Below are positions 56,721 to 64,000 of a stretch of DNA of 64,000 nucleotides, piece after piece. Source of the stretch: Salinibacterium sp. UTAS2018. GTDB lineage: Bacteria > Actinomycetota > Actinomycetes > Actinomycetales > Microbacteriaceae. Every line of letters starts with the position of its first letter. The stretch's first letter is position 1. Made by a program: the position numbers and the translations under genes. A model generated the notes under the pieces. The model did not search any database and had not been told where the DNA came from. It saw only the letters and a program-made list of their open reading frames with translations. Location: assembly GCF_004118935.1 (NCBI RefSeq), contig NZ_CP035375.1, positions 682,001 to 746,000 on the forward strand, in the 5' to 3' direction.

Positions 56721-57544
56721 TCGTGCAGCAGCGAGCCATCCTTCTTCAGCACGTTCTTTTCGCCGGCTTCAATAGCGACGGCGAAACGGTTCTGCTTCGG
56801 GGGCATGGGGCAGTTGAAGTTGTAGCTAAAAGCGCACGGGGGCAGGATCGCGAGGTTGAAGTCGAGAACGATGGTTCCGTCAGGGTTGGGGGCGACGAAC
56901 AGGAAGCGGCCGACGCTGTAGGTGTCGACGCCGCTGGTGGCATCCGCGAATACGAGCTGAAGGGCACGGCCCGACTTGAACGCAGCGAGGTTGTAGTCAA
57001 CGCCATCCTTCGTGAAGGAAATGTCGCCGGGAATCGGCTGCTCGCGCTCTTGGCCATTGTCTTTGAGGTGCTCGAACCCGAGCGTGGTGCCTTCCGGGTT
57101 GGGGGTAAACGCCGCAGTAATGACCCAGTCGGGGTTGTACGAGTACGCGTCAATGGTGCCGAATTCTTGGATGGCAGGCGAGTTGGTGTCCCAGACACGA
57201 AGTGCGTGGTTGCCCTCGGGAGCCTTGATGACGAAGCCCGTCACGGTCTCGCCAAAGACGATCGCGCTCGGGTTTTCGTGGCTCTTGCTGCGAACTACGG
57301 CGCTGCCATCCACGAGAGTTCCGTCGACCACGATGTTGTCGTCGGCGGTAGCGGTGACCGTGAGCCCATCCTCGTGGGGAGCCCAAGTGCCAGGCACACC
57401 CCAAATGGTCTGCTCCGCATCCACCCACTGCGTGTTGGTGAGCGCCAAATTGCCGTTCTGCTGCACGACCGCCTGGTCGCGGCGTTCGCGGAAAGTAGCG
57501 AGCTTGGCTTCGGGCGTGAGTGTGGGTGCAGCAGTGTCAGTCAT
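56717..57544 (-). CDS. DUF1684 protein, 275 aa
   Basis: The family pattern is LATFRERRDQAV at the start, SIVFGE-type block (PSAIVFGETVTGFV), RVWDTNSPAIQEF, and the C-terminal LDFNLAILPPCAFSYNFNCP with PPKQNRFAVAIEAGEK. DUF1684 proteins are about 180-280 residues and of unknown function. Its stop codon overlaps that of the convergent ramB-like gene (TTAG). The ATG at 57544 has GGATGG upstream. Confidence 0.85.
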   Translation of the reverse strand: MTDTAAPTLTPEAKLATFRERRDQAVVQQNGNLALTNTQWVDAEQTIWGVPGTWAPHEDGLTVTATADDNIVVDGTLVDGSAVVRSKSHENPSAIVFGETVTGFVIKAPEGNHALRVWDTNSPAIQEFGTIDAYSYNPDWVITAAFTPNPEGTTLGFEHLKDNGQEREQPIPGDISFTKDGVDYNLAAFKSGRALQLVFADATSGVDTYSVGRFLFVAPNPDGTIVLDFNLAILPPCAFSYNFNCPMPPKQNRFAVAIEAGEKNVLKKDGSLLHD

Positions 57545-57642
57545 AAGTCCATCCTTGTTGAAGTCCATCACGCCAACCACCGCCGACACGGGATTATTTC
57601 GGGAAAGCACAATCGGGTCGCAAATCTAGCCAGCGAAGTTCC

Positions 57643-59001
57643 CTAAGAACGCCACGCCGCGTCACTCGAACCCCACGCCACGGCGGGAGCGCTGAAACGC
57701 CCGGGACTGCCGGCATACGCAGGTGCCGGCACTGCGCTCGTGACACCGTCGTTCGTCGCCACCGTGGGCGTGAATCCGGCGGCTGCCCGAGGCGCATGGC
57801 GCGGACGGCGCTGCTGCAACAACTCGGTCGCGACACGCGCGAGCGATACCTCCACCAGCCACGAGTGCCCAGCATCGATGCGGCGACGCACGGCGGCGGT
57901 AACGGCAGCGGCCAACAGGTAACCCGCCGCATGATCCAAAGCCTGAGCAGGGAGCGCTCCCGGCGATCCCTTACCTTCTCCCTCGGTGAGCGCGATTCCT
58001 GTTGCCGCCTGAACGATGCTGTCGAAACCACGGCGTTCTGCCCACGGTCCGACTGTTCCCCACGCCGAGAGCCGGCCGACGATGATTCCCGGGCGGCGCT
58101 CGGCGAGAGCCGCGGGTGAAAGTCCGAATTTATCTAACGTTCCGGGGCGGTAGGCGGTGAGCACGACATCCGCGGTCTCGAGCAGTTTCTCGAACGTGGC
58201 GCGATCGGCGTCGTCGTCCAGATCGAGCAGAGCCGAGCGCTTTCCGGCTCCCGTGTCGCGGTGCTGCCAGTCGATTTCGGGATGCCGCGGGCTGTCGATG
58301 CGCAGAACGTCGGCACCCCACAATCCCAAAGTTCGAGCCGCGACGGGGCCCGCAATCACGCGAGTGAGGTCAAGCACGCGTAGCCCGGCCAGCGGCGCAT
58401 CGATGGTCGTTTCGCCAAGATCAGACGGCGCGGTGTCGCCCAGTGACGTGAACTCAATCACCGGCAATTCGGCCACCGCGCGGCCTTGCGGATGCTCTGC
58501 CCACTCCTCTGGCGCGCGCACCACAGTCGCAACTCCCCCTGCTGCGGTGACCACCTCTTCGACGGCGGCGGCATCCATAGTGTGGAGGGCGAGCATGAAT
58601 CCATCGGCGCCGGTGTCAGCGGGCAACCCCAACCCGGTGAGCAGCGCTGCGCGATGGTGCGGGTAGTTCGCGTGCGTGCGCACCCAACCATCGCTACACG
58701 GCCAGAAACCGGAGAGCTCAGACCACGCCGTAACGGGCTCGCCATCGTGGCGGAAATGCTGATCGCTCGTGACGGCAGTTGCAACTTTGAGTGCGCTTAG
58801 TTCAACCGCGGGCACCGCGCAGCCAACACGGCGGGCCGCCAACAAAGACGCAGAGAACGAGGCCGCGGCGATCGCGTCATGCACGAAACGGCCCGTGGGG
58901 AGAACCCCAGCAAGAGGCACCGCAGTACCGTTTTCGCGCACCAAAGCGAGGGCGGCAGCATCTTCGCCCAGTGACTGCCACGCAGCATCCAGCAAACTCA
59001 T
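57643..59001 (-). CDS. CaiB/BaiF-family CoA transferase with rearranged domain order, 452 aa
   Basis: Residues from about 205 onward match the usual N-terminal half of class III CoA transferases: LAGLRVLDLTRVIAGPVAA, LRIDSPRHPEIDW, VVLTAYRPGTLDKFGL and GRLSAWGTVGPWA. The first 200 residues instead resemble the usual C-terminal half (CSDGWVRTHANYPHHRAALL and EEWAEHPQGRAV). Class III enzymes move CoA between acids, or racemise acyl-CoA. The substrate is unknown. The gene stands alone and is divergent from a PLDc_N small protein gene. Confidence 0.85.
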   Translation of the reverse strand: MSLLDAAWQSLGEDAAALALVRENGTAVPLAGVLPTGRFVHDAIAAASFSASLLAARRVGCAVPAVELSALKVATAVTSDQHFRHDGEPVTAWSELSGFWPCSDGWVRTHANYPHHRAALLTGLGLPADTGADGFMLALHTMDAAAVEEVVTAAGGVATVVRAPEEWAEHPQGRAVAELPVIEFTSLGDTAPSDLGETTIDAPLAGLRVLDLTRVIAGPVAARTLGLWGADVLRIDSPRHPEIDWQHRDTGAGKRSALLDLDDDADRATFEKLLETADVVLTAYRPGTLDKFGLSPAALAERRPGIIVGRLSAWGTVGPWAERRGFDSIVQAATGIALTEGEGKGSPGALPAQALDHAAGYLLAAAVTAAVRRRIDAGHSWLVEVSLARVATELLQQRRPRHAPRAAAGFTPTVATNDGVTSAVPAPAYAGSPGRFSAPAVAWGSSDAAWRS

Positions 59002-59035
59002 AACTTGATAGTGCCACGCCCGGTAGATTTAGACC

Positions 59036-59224
59036 ATGGAACCCATTAGCTTCAGCTTCGGCATCGTCGGCCTCGTTATCTTTATTATCACCGTGGTCTC
59101 GATCGCCAAGAGCAACAACCACGGAGTGCTCGGCAAGCTCATCTGGATCTTGGTCGCCTTCTTCTTGTCCATTCTTGGCTCGATCCTGTGGCTGATCTTC
59201 GGTCGCGGCAAGGTGCGCAAGTAG
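59036..59224 (+). CDS. PLDc_N-like small membrane protein, 62 aa
   Basis: Two hydrophobic helices (LVIFIITVVSIA and LIWILVAFFLSILGSILWLIF) are separated by a short polar turn. The ending FGRGKVRK and the W...P-less variant of the motif fit the cardiolipin synthase N-terminal-like (PLDc_N) family found as stand-alone small proteins. Function is unknown. Confidence 0.75.
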   Translation: MEPISFSFGIVGLVIFIITVVSIAKSNNHGVLGKLIWILVAFFLSILGSILWLIFGRGKVRK

Positions 59225-59263
59225 GCACGCTCCCGGCGGCGACGCCTACGACTTGATAGTGTG

Positions 59264-59327
59264 CGTGGCGGCGCAGGCGCACTGAAGGGACACGGGATTT
59301 CCGTGCCTGCGACTGCGCGCCGCCACG
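59264..59327 (+). terminator. Large nested hairpin after the PLDc_N gene
   Basis: CGTGGCGGCGCA (59264-59275) pairs with TGCGCGCCGCCACG (59314-59327) with a two-base bulge, enclosing a second stem CACGG-ATTT-CCGTG. No T-run follows on either strand. It may be a terminator between convergent genes or a structured RNA. Confidence 0.4.
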
Positions 59328-59379
59328 CTGAACTCATCGCATCTGAGTGTGGAATCTGATGAGTTCGATTGTTGGGCCG

Positions 59380-59505
59380 TTACTGGCCCTTACGCGGCTT
59401 GATGAAGCCGGTGTCTTCGAGCTTGGCCCGCTTGTGTGCCCGCTTGTCTTTAATAGACAGCTTGGCCTCTTTTTTGGTGCTTCCTCTAGGCGATTTTCCA
59501 GCCAT
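59380..59505 (-). CDS. Small basic protein, 41 aa
   Basis: The minus strand encodes MAGKSPRGSTKKEAKLSIKD followed by a second Lys/Arg-rich stretch and ending GFIKPRKGQ. GGAG lies five bases before the ATG. Nearly one residue in three is Lys or Arg, in helical spacing, consistent with nucleic acid or ribosome binding. I recall similar short actinobacterial proteins but no function. The 250 bases to the next gene hold no other supported feature. Confidence 0.65.
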   Translation of the reverse strand: MAGKSPRGSTKKEAKLSIKDKRAHKRAKLEDTGFIKPRKGQ

Positions 59506-59756
59506 GATTACTCCGCTTCCCCTTGTCTCAGTTGGCGTGCTAACCCTGACCATAGCCCATTCCTCAGAGGAAAGCACTTTACCTCTGACCGGCTTTTTTA
59601 CCGCGTCAGGAAAGAGCCTAAGCGCGGGCGCTAAAGCGCCACATCCAGTTCGAATCGCAGCGACGCGCTCGATACTGCGCGTACCGTAGAAGCCATCGTT
59701 CGAGCCCGCTCCTTCCAGATCGGCAGCAGCGGTCACAATCAGAAAGCTGGTTCGAG

Positions 59757-60434
59757 ATGACAAGCAATCCCGCCACGATCTTCTTCGACGTCAACGAAAC
59801 GCTCTCAGACCTCACGCCGGTTGGCGATGCGTTTGACGCCGTCGGCGCGAACCGCGAAATCGCGTCGTCGTGGTTCGCCAGCATCCTGCGCGATGGCTTT
59901 GCTCTGACGGCCACCAGCAGCGAGGCACGCTTTCTCGCTATCGCCACAGCGAATGCTCGCGACGCTCTCGGCAGCATCACGCTGCGCCTTCCGCTCGATG
60001 ATGCCGTGGATGCCGTGATCTCCGCGTTCTCGAACGTGAGCCTGCACAGCGACGTCGCCCCCGGCATCCGCGCGTTACAACAAGAAGATCATCGACTTTT
60101 TACGCTGTCGAACGGACCGGCGAACAACGCTGAGCGCATGCTCGCCGACGCCGGAATTGCGGATGCCATGGCTGGCTTCCTCTCGGTGGAGGGACATTCC
60201 CCGTGGAAGCCCGCGCGCGCCTCCTACGAGAGTGCTCTGACGCGCACCGGCACGCAGGTCAGCTCGGCTTCCGCTTACCTGGTGGCGGTTCATCCGTGGG
60301 ATATTCATGGCGCCATCGCAGCGGGACTTCTCGCTATCTGGGTTAACCGAGGCAACAAAACGTACCCCGAACATTTTCTCAAACCCACGACCTCAGTAAC
60401 TAGTTTCCATGAACTGGCTTCAGCTTTTCAATAG
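59757..60434 (+). CDS. Haloacid dehalogenase type II family hydrolase, 225 aa
   Basis: The nucleophile Asp11 is in IFFDVNETLSDL, motif 2 is TLSNGP, the lysine is in WKPARASYESAL and the final acid in VHPWDIHGA, where the type II family usually has AHDWD. Relatives remove halide from 2-haloacids, but many are phosphatases; the substrate cannot be told. It starts at ATG 59757. A spacer of over 280 bases with a CebR-like operator follows. Confidence 0.85.
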   Translation: MTSNPATIFFDVNETLSDLTPVGDAFDAVGANREIASSWFASILRDGFALTATSSEARFLAIATANARDALGSITLRLPLDDAVDAVISAFSNVSLHSDVAPGIRALQQEDHRLFTLSNGPANNAERMLADAGIADAMAGFLSVEGHSPWKPARASYESALTRTGTQVSSASAYLVAVHPWDIHGAIAAGLLAIWVNRGNKTYPEHFLKPTTSVTSFHELASAFQ

Positions 60435-60567
60435 AACTCGCTGCCCGCTCACCTCATAAGCAAACGTGCAAGCGGCACGAGTCCGCGTGAAAATATAATC
60501 TGACGATGCGTCGACATCCTGATATACGCTGACTGCAAATAGCTGTACACGGTTTTCTGGTTTGTTC

Positions 60568-60581
60568 TGGGAACGCTCCCA
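60568..60581 (+). promoter_or_regulatory. CebR-like (LacI family) operator
   Basis: TGGGAACGCTCCCA differs in one central base from the 14-base palindrome TGGGAGCGCTCCCA bound by the cellobiose regulator CebR in Streptomyces. It lies 137 bases before the start of the wall-anchored esterase gene. Confidence 0.6.
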
Positions 60582-60644
60582 GAGCTTGCCAGCCGAGCAC
60601 CCCCGTGCTCGCCGTTCTGAGTGGACCAGAACTGCGCGTCGGTG

Positions 60645-60658
60645 TGTGCACGCTCCCA
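60645..60658 (+). promoter_or_regulatory. Second, partial CebR-like operator
   Basis: TGTGCACGCTCCCA keeps the right half CGCTCCCA of the CebR-type palindrome but has lost the left half. It lies 77 bases after the first site and 60 bases before the esterase start. Confidence 0.4.
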
Positions 60659-60717
60659 GAGCGTCGGTTTACGAGAATCGAAAACACAGCACCCACACAA
60701 CGACGAAGTTGGAGCGC

Positions 60718-63198
60718 ATGGAAATCACGCAGCCCGCCCGACCGCGGAGGCACTCAGCCGTCGCGATAATCGGCATTGCAACACTGACGCTGTCCACCAT
60801 GGTGGCGGCCTCCCCGGCCATTGCCGCTGACGTTCGACCGGCAGCAGTTTCGGCGCCGAGTTCAGTGGAACTCGACCTTTCGGGAGACTGGCAGTTCTCT
60901 ACCGGAGATGACCCCACGTGGTCGAGCCCCGGTTTCGACGACAGCGGTTGGACAACCCTGCAAGTACCTGAGGTTGACGGCGCCCCGCAGTTCGCCGACT
61001 ATGACGGATTCGGATGGTATCGACTCACGTTCACCCTCCCCGCCGATGCGCAAGGCGCCAACCTTGTTGCCTCGCTCGGCTTCATCGATGACGTCGATGA
61101 AGCGTTCCTTAACGGGGAAAAAATTGGTGGCTCGGGAACGATGCCGCCCAATGCATCAAGCCAATGGTTTGAGCAGCGCCTGTACCCCATCCCGGCAACT
61201 GCACCACGCTTCGGAGCTGAAAATACTCTCGCCGTGCGCGTCTACGACATGTCGGGCGGAGGCGGCTGGTACCAGGGCCCCGTCGGCATCTATTCGAAAG
61301 ACCAAGTACGCGAAAACGTTCACGGAATATCGGGCGCTTTAGCCTCAGCAAGCATCACCGACAGCGTTCTCGCCACCCTCGCTCAACAGCGCACCGCACT
61401 CGCTGCCGGTGACGCCGACGCCTATCTCGCGACCTTGACAGATTCCTACGAGCACAACGGTCGCGACCTCGATCGCCGTGCAAGCGAGATCCGCGACTGG
61501 CTGAACGATTCGGGCACCCTCACACTCACTGACAGCGAGGTGGAGGTGATCGAGTCGTCCGATGGTCGCCTGATCGTTGACACCAACCGCACGATCACGG
61601 GCACCAAAGACGGCGTGGCGTTCGAATTCGAACCGACCACGCAGGAGTTCTTGGCTTTCGACCGCGAAAACTTCACTGAAGCTGGCAACGAATCCCGATT
61701 CTTCCGCGACTTTGTCGACTCTGACCTTGAAGATGCCCGACGGGAGTACGTAACGTACCTCCCGCCGTCGTACTTCACTGAACCGAACCGAGAATTTCCG
61801 GTCGTCTATCTTCTCCATGGAGTCAACGGCGGAAGCCGTGAGTGGGAACCGCGCGATTTCGGCGCCAAGCTCGACGAGCTGTACACCACCGGTGGACTTG
61901 CTGAGTCGATCGTGATCATGCCCGACGGCGAATCCCTCTGGTACACCGATCACGTCGATGGCACGCCCTGGCGCAGCATGTTCATCAACGAGCTGATTCC
62001 ACAAGTCGACGCCGAATACCGCACTCTGGCCAGCCGAGAATTCCGCGGCCTTTCTGGCGTCTCGATGGGCGGCTTTGGTGCTTACTCCATCGGCCTCGCG
62101 TACCCGGAGATGTTCTCTTCGCTCGCCTCACACATCGGAGCGATTGGGCTCTCCCCCAGTCAGGTCGGCGTCACTGCTCCCGGCGGACCCGATGCGCAAC
62201 CCCGTTCACCGATCAATGACGTCAAGGCGATGTCGACCGAAGTTCTCTCCACCTACGACTTCTACTTTGACGTCTGCGAGTTCGACGACTACGGCTTCGC
62301 TACTCCGGCACGAAGCATGGATGCCGCGCTGACAGAGAAGGGAATCGCTCACACGTGGGAGGTTTACCCCGAAGGTCGCCACAACGATGCCTGCTGGATG
62401 CCACACATCGCGGACTCGTTCGGCATGCATTCCGATCACCAGCGTGCAGCCGGCCTTCAAGAAGACTGGGTAGCCCCGAAGTTGTCGGTCTCGACCGGAG
62501 CAGTTGAACCGAACGCTGCCGGGTGGTTCACCGACGCGGTGACCGTCACGGCAGACGCCACCGACGCCGCCGACTCCACACCCATCGTCGAGTTCAGGCT
62601 TGATGGTGCGGCCTGGAGCCGCTACGACGGCCCCATCGAGATTACGGGCGACGGGCGCCACCCACTCGAGATGCGGGCAACGGATGCCGCCGGCAATGTC
62701 TCCGAGGTGGTGTCCCGCACGATCGCAATCGACGCCACCGCGCCAACCGCTACGGCGAAGTTTGATGCGGAATCCCGCACTCTGACGCTCGCTGGAACTG
62801 ATGGTGGGGCAGGTATCGAACGGCTCGAGTTCGTGATGTCCGAGGCAAGCGCATCCGCCCGCGTTGCGTTCACGGAGTACGAGGGTCCGCTGACGGTCGG
62901 GGCCGAGGCCGCCGTCGTCAGCTACCGCGCGATTGATGCGGCAGGCAACATTGGAGAGCTTGAACGAATCTCCATCGCTGCGGCATCCGAGGTCACGCAA
63001 CCCGGCAACGGAAGCGGAACCGGCACGACTGATGCCGAGGCCGCCGACGGAACCGACGCCGCTGCCTTGGCATTCACCGGGGCAAGCATCAGCGGCTACC
63101 TTACGCTGGCAGCGCTTCTCCTCACGCTGGGCGCAGCCTTCGTTCTGCGCCGGCGCCGAACACTCCCTGACGCGCCTCAGCGCGCCATCGAGAGCTAG
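60718..63198 (+). CDS. Secreted multidomain esterase with LAFTG wall-sorting signal, 826 aa
   Basis: A signal peptide (residues 1-36, ending PAIA-AD) leads to a galactose-binding jelly-roll domain like that of beta-galactosidases (LDLSGDWQFSTGDD, about 45-200). Next is an NTF2/SnoaL-like domain (about 215-330), then an alpha/beta-hydrolase of the esterase D/CE1 type (about 335-580): GVSMGG with Ser449, acids near 523, His555 in EGRHND. Two Ig-like repeats with DATDAADSTP and TDAAGNVSE follow. Sorting signal LAFTG (784-788), a membrane helix and RRRR complete it, as for class E sortases. The CebR-like operator suggests plant-glucan-linked expression. The start has GGAG. Confidence 0.85.
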   Translation: MEITQPARPRRHSAVAIIGIATLTLSTMVAASPAIAADVRPAAVSAPSSVELDLSGDWQFSTGDDPTWSSPGFDDSGWTTLQVPEVDGAPQFADYDGFGWYRLTFTLPADAQGANLVASLGFIDDVDEAFLNGEKIGGSGTMPPNASSQWFEQRLYPIPATAPRFGAENTLAVRVYDMSGGGGWYQGPVGIYSKDQVRENVHGISGALASASITDSVLATLAQQRTALAAGDADAYLATLTDSYEHNGRDLDRRASEIRDWLNDSGTLTLTDSEVEVIESSDGRLIVDTNRTITGTKDGVAFEFEPTTQEFLAFDRENFTEAGNESRFFRDFVDSDLEDARREYVTYLPPSYFTEPNREFPVVYLLHGVNGGSREWEPRDFGAKLDELYTTGGLAESIVIMPDGESLWYTDHVDGTPWRSMFINELIPQVDAEYRTLASREFRGLSGVSMGGFGAYSIGLAYPEMFSSLASHIGAIGLSPSQVGVTAPGGPDAQPRSPINDVKAMSTEVLSTYDFYFDVCEFDDYGFATPARSMDAALTEKGIAHTWEVYPEGRHNDACWMPHIADSFGMHSDHQRAAGLQEDWVAPKLSVSTGAVEPNAAGWFTDAVTVTADATDAADSTPIVEFRLDGAAWSRYDGPIEITGDGRHPLEMRATDAAGNVSEVVSRTIAIDATAPTATAKFDAESRTLTLAGTDGGAGIERLEFVMSEASASARVAFTEYEGPLTVGAEAAVVSYRAIDAAGNIGELERISIAAASEVTQPGNGSGTGTTDAEAADGTDAAALAFTGASISGYLTLAALLLTLGAAFVLRRRRTLPDAPQRAIES

Positions 63199-63276
63199 TC
63201 GCTCGCTTCGGGCGGGGCCTGTCGCGCAGTAATGAGCGGCAAGCCCGTCCATCGCCCGGGTGAGCGTCTATGCCCG

Positions 63277-63340
63277 CTGAGGCCCGACCTGTTGCACGCC
63301 GTCGCAGAATGACGGATGCCGCGGTCGGGCCTCAGTGGCG
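63277..63340 (+). terminator. Stem with 13-base arms after the esterase gene
   Basis: CTGAGGCCCGACC (63277-63289) pairs exactly with GGTCGGGCCTCAG (63323-63335), enclosing a 33-base loop, followed by TGGCGTTTCC. It lies between the esterase stop and the convergent tRNA gene. Confidence 0.5.
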
Positions 63341-63412
63341 TTTCCTGGCTGGCGTTTCCTCGGCGACATGTCCTCAGTGGCGCTCGACGAGGGCTACGGG
63401 AGATGAGAGATG

Positions 63413-63486
63413 TAGGGCGGATGGGACTTGAACCCATGACCGACGGATTATGAGTCCGCTGCTCTAACCAGCTGAGCTACCGCCCC
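63413..63486 (-). tRNA. tRNA with CAU anticodon (tRNA-Met or lysidine-type tRNA-Ile2)
   Basis: The minus strand gives acceptor GGGGCGG with CCGCCCT, D-arm TAGCTCAGCTGGTTAGAGC, anticodon stem GCGGA/TCCGT with loop CTCATAA, and T-arm GGGTTCAAGTCCC. It lacks the three G-C pairs of an initiator. Elongator Met and Ile2 share this loop, so the charging amino acid is undecided. The first acceptor pair is G-U. CCA is not encoded. Confidence 0.85.
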
Positions 63487-63616
63487 GTGCCCACACTGCT
63501 GCGGGCGCGTATCTACGTTACCGGCAAAACCGAGTGATCGGCGCTACGACCGCCCGTTCAGCTTTCTCCCAAGCAACGTTGAGCCAGCGTTAATGTTGCG
63601 CTTCTACGATGAAGTT

Positions 63617-64000
63617 ATGACTGATTCACAGAAAGCGCAGACCACAAGTCCGGCAAAGTCGGGGGCTCGCAAGACTCGACAGCAAAATGCTGAGTCGGGC
63701 TTCACCGCCTCGAAGGGGCTTGCCGACAAAATGCAACAGGTGTTAGTCGACCTGATCGAACTCTCACTTCAAGGCAAGCAAGCGCACTGGAACGTCGTCG
63801 GCAAGAACTTCCGCGATACGCACCTCGTGCTCGACGAGATCATTGATGCCACGCGCGGGTTCAGCGACACTATTGCCGAGCGGATGCGCGCGCTCCATGC
63901 CACACCGGACGGACGCAGCGACACGGTCGCCGAGACGACGACACTCCCCGCCTTCCCCGCCGGTGAGATCAGCACGACAGACACTATCGATCTGCTGACC
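63617..64000 (+). CDS. dps: Dps-family DNA-binding ferritin-like protein, truncated by the window edge
   Basis: The ferroxidase residues are visible in [14 protein letters not shown] and [21 protein letters not shown]. Dps oxidises and stores iron and protects DNA as a dodecamer. The N-terminal 30 residues ([20 protein letters not shown]) form a basic flexible tail suited to DNA binding. 128 codons are present and the C-terminal part lies beyond the window. The gene is divergent from the CAU tRNA. Confidence 0.93.
   Translation, partial: MTDSQKAQTTSPAKSGARKTRQQNAESGFTASKGLADKMQQVLVDLIELSLQGKQAHWNVVGKNFRDTHLVLDEIIDATRGFSDTIAERMRALHATPDGRSDTVAETTTLPAFPAGEISTTDTIDLLT

Noticed and set aside
60494..60499. 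A TATAAT hexamer upstream of the esterase gene
   Set aside because: No -35-like hexamer at 16-18 bases upstream could be found, so I do not call it a promoter.
63579..63610. TTGAGC and TACGAT upstream of dps as a promoter
   Set aside because: The spacer is 20 bases, too long for a convincing sigma-70 promoter, and TACGAT is only seven bases before the start codon.

Overview
The window is about 64 kb of high-GC actinobacterial chromosome. It looks like the core genome of a member of the family Microbacteriaceae; I cannot name the genus. The case rests on a Lys/Ala-tailed principal sigma factor, the glutamine synthetase pair flanking GlnE, a homodimeric pyruvate dehydrogenase AceE beside a FasR-type regulator and fab genes, actinobacterial families DUF7455, DUF4191, DUF3145 and DUF1684, a type A RNase P RNA, and a LAXTG wall-sorting signal. 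Gene order from about 4.8 to 40.7 kb is, from memory, a rearranged version of the Mycobacterium tuberculosis Rv2213-Rv2245 region. No insertion sequence, prophage, integron or CRISPR array was seen.

Layout. 0-4.8 kb: a gene start at the left edge (probably parE), a DUF7455 zinc protein, an ATP-grasp protein, a CofE-like ligase, the principal sigma factor and a PAC2 protein. 4.8-11.9 kb: leucyl aminopeptidase, dihydrolipoyl dehydrogenase, the E2 acyltransferase, a membrane pseudokinase where lipB-lipA would be expected, and DUF4191. 12-20.8 kb: nitrogen and pantothenate block (RDD protein, glnA1 with a GlnR box, glnE, glnA2, panB, gdhA). 20.9-25.6 kb: small protein, map, ppgK, VIT family transporter, rnpB, a DUF164 protein whose zinc ribbon has decayed, and a NIF3-like protein. 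25.6-32.1 kb: one 2187-residue gene, an NCS1-type permease behind about 1690 residues of acidic low-complexity sequence. 32.3-40.8 kb: tRNA-Val, AhpE-like peroxiredoxin, aceE, FasR, fabD-fabH-acpP-fabF. 40.8-51.9 kb: an SDR, a candidate small gene, DUF3145, a peptide ABC operon with a divergent Lrp regulator, an internally duplicated protein, a PadR regulator and a family A DNA polymerase. 52-56.7 kb: the glyoxylate shunt aceA-aceB with divergent RamB-like regulator. 56.7-64 kb: DUF1684, a domain-swapped CaiB/BaiF protein, two small proteins, a haloacid dehalogenase, a wall-anchored esterase with a CebR-like operator, a CAU tRNA and a truncated dps.

Together the genes mostly serve central carbon flow around pyruvate and acetyl-CoA (AceE, E2, Lpd, fatty-acid initiation, glyoxylate shunt) and nitrogen assimilation (GlnA1, GlnE, GdhA). 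The most unusual items are the giant tailed permease, the membrane pseudokinase at the lipoate locus, the duplicated-domain protein at 48.6-49.3 kb, and the multidomain esterase linked to a cellobiose-type operator.
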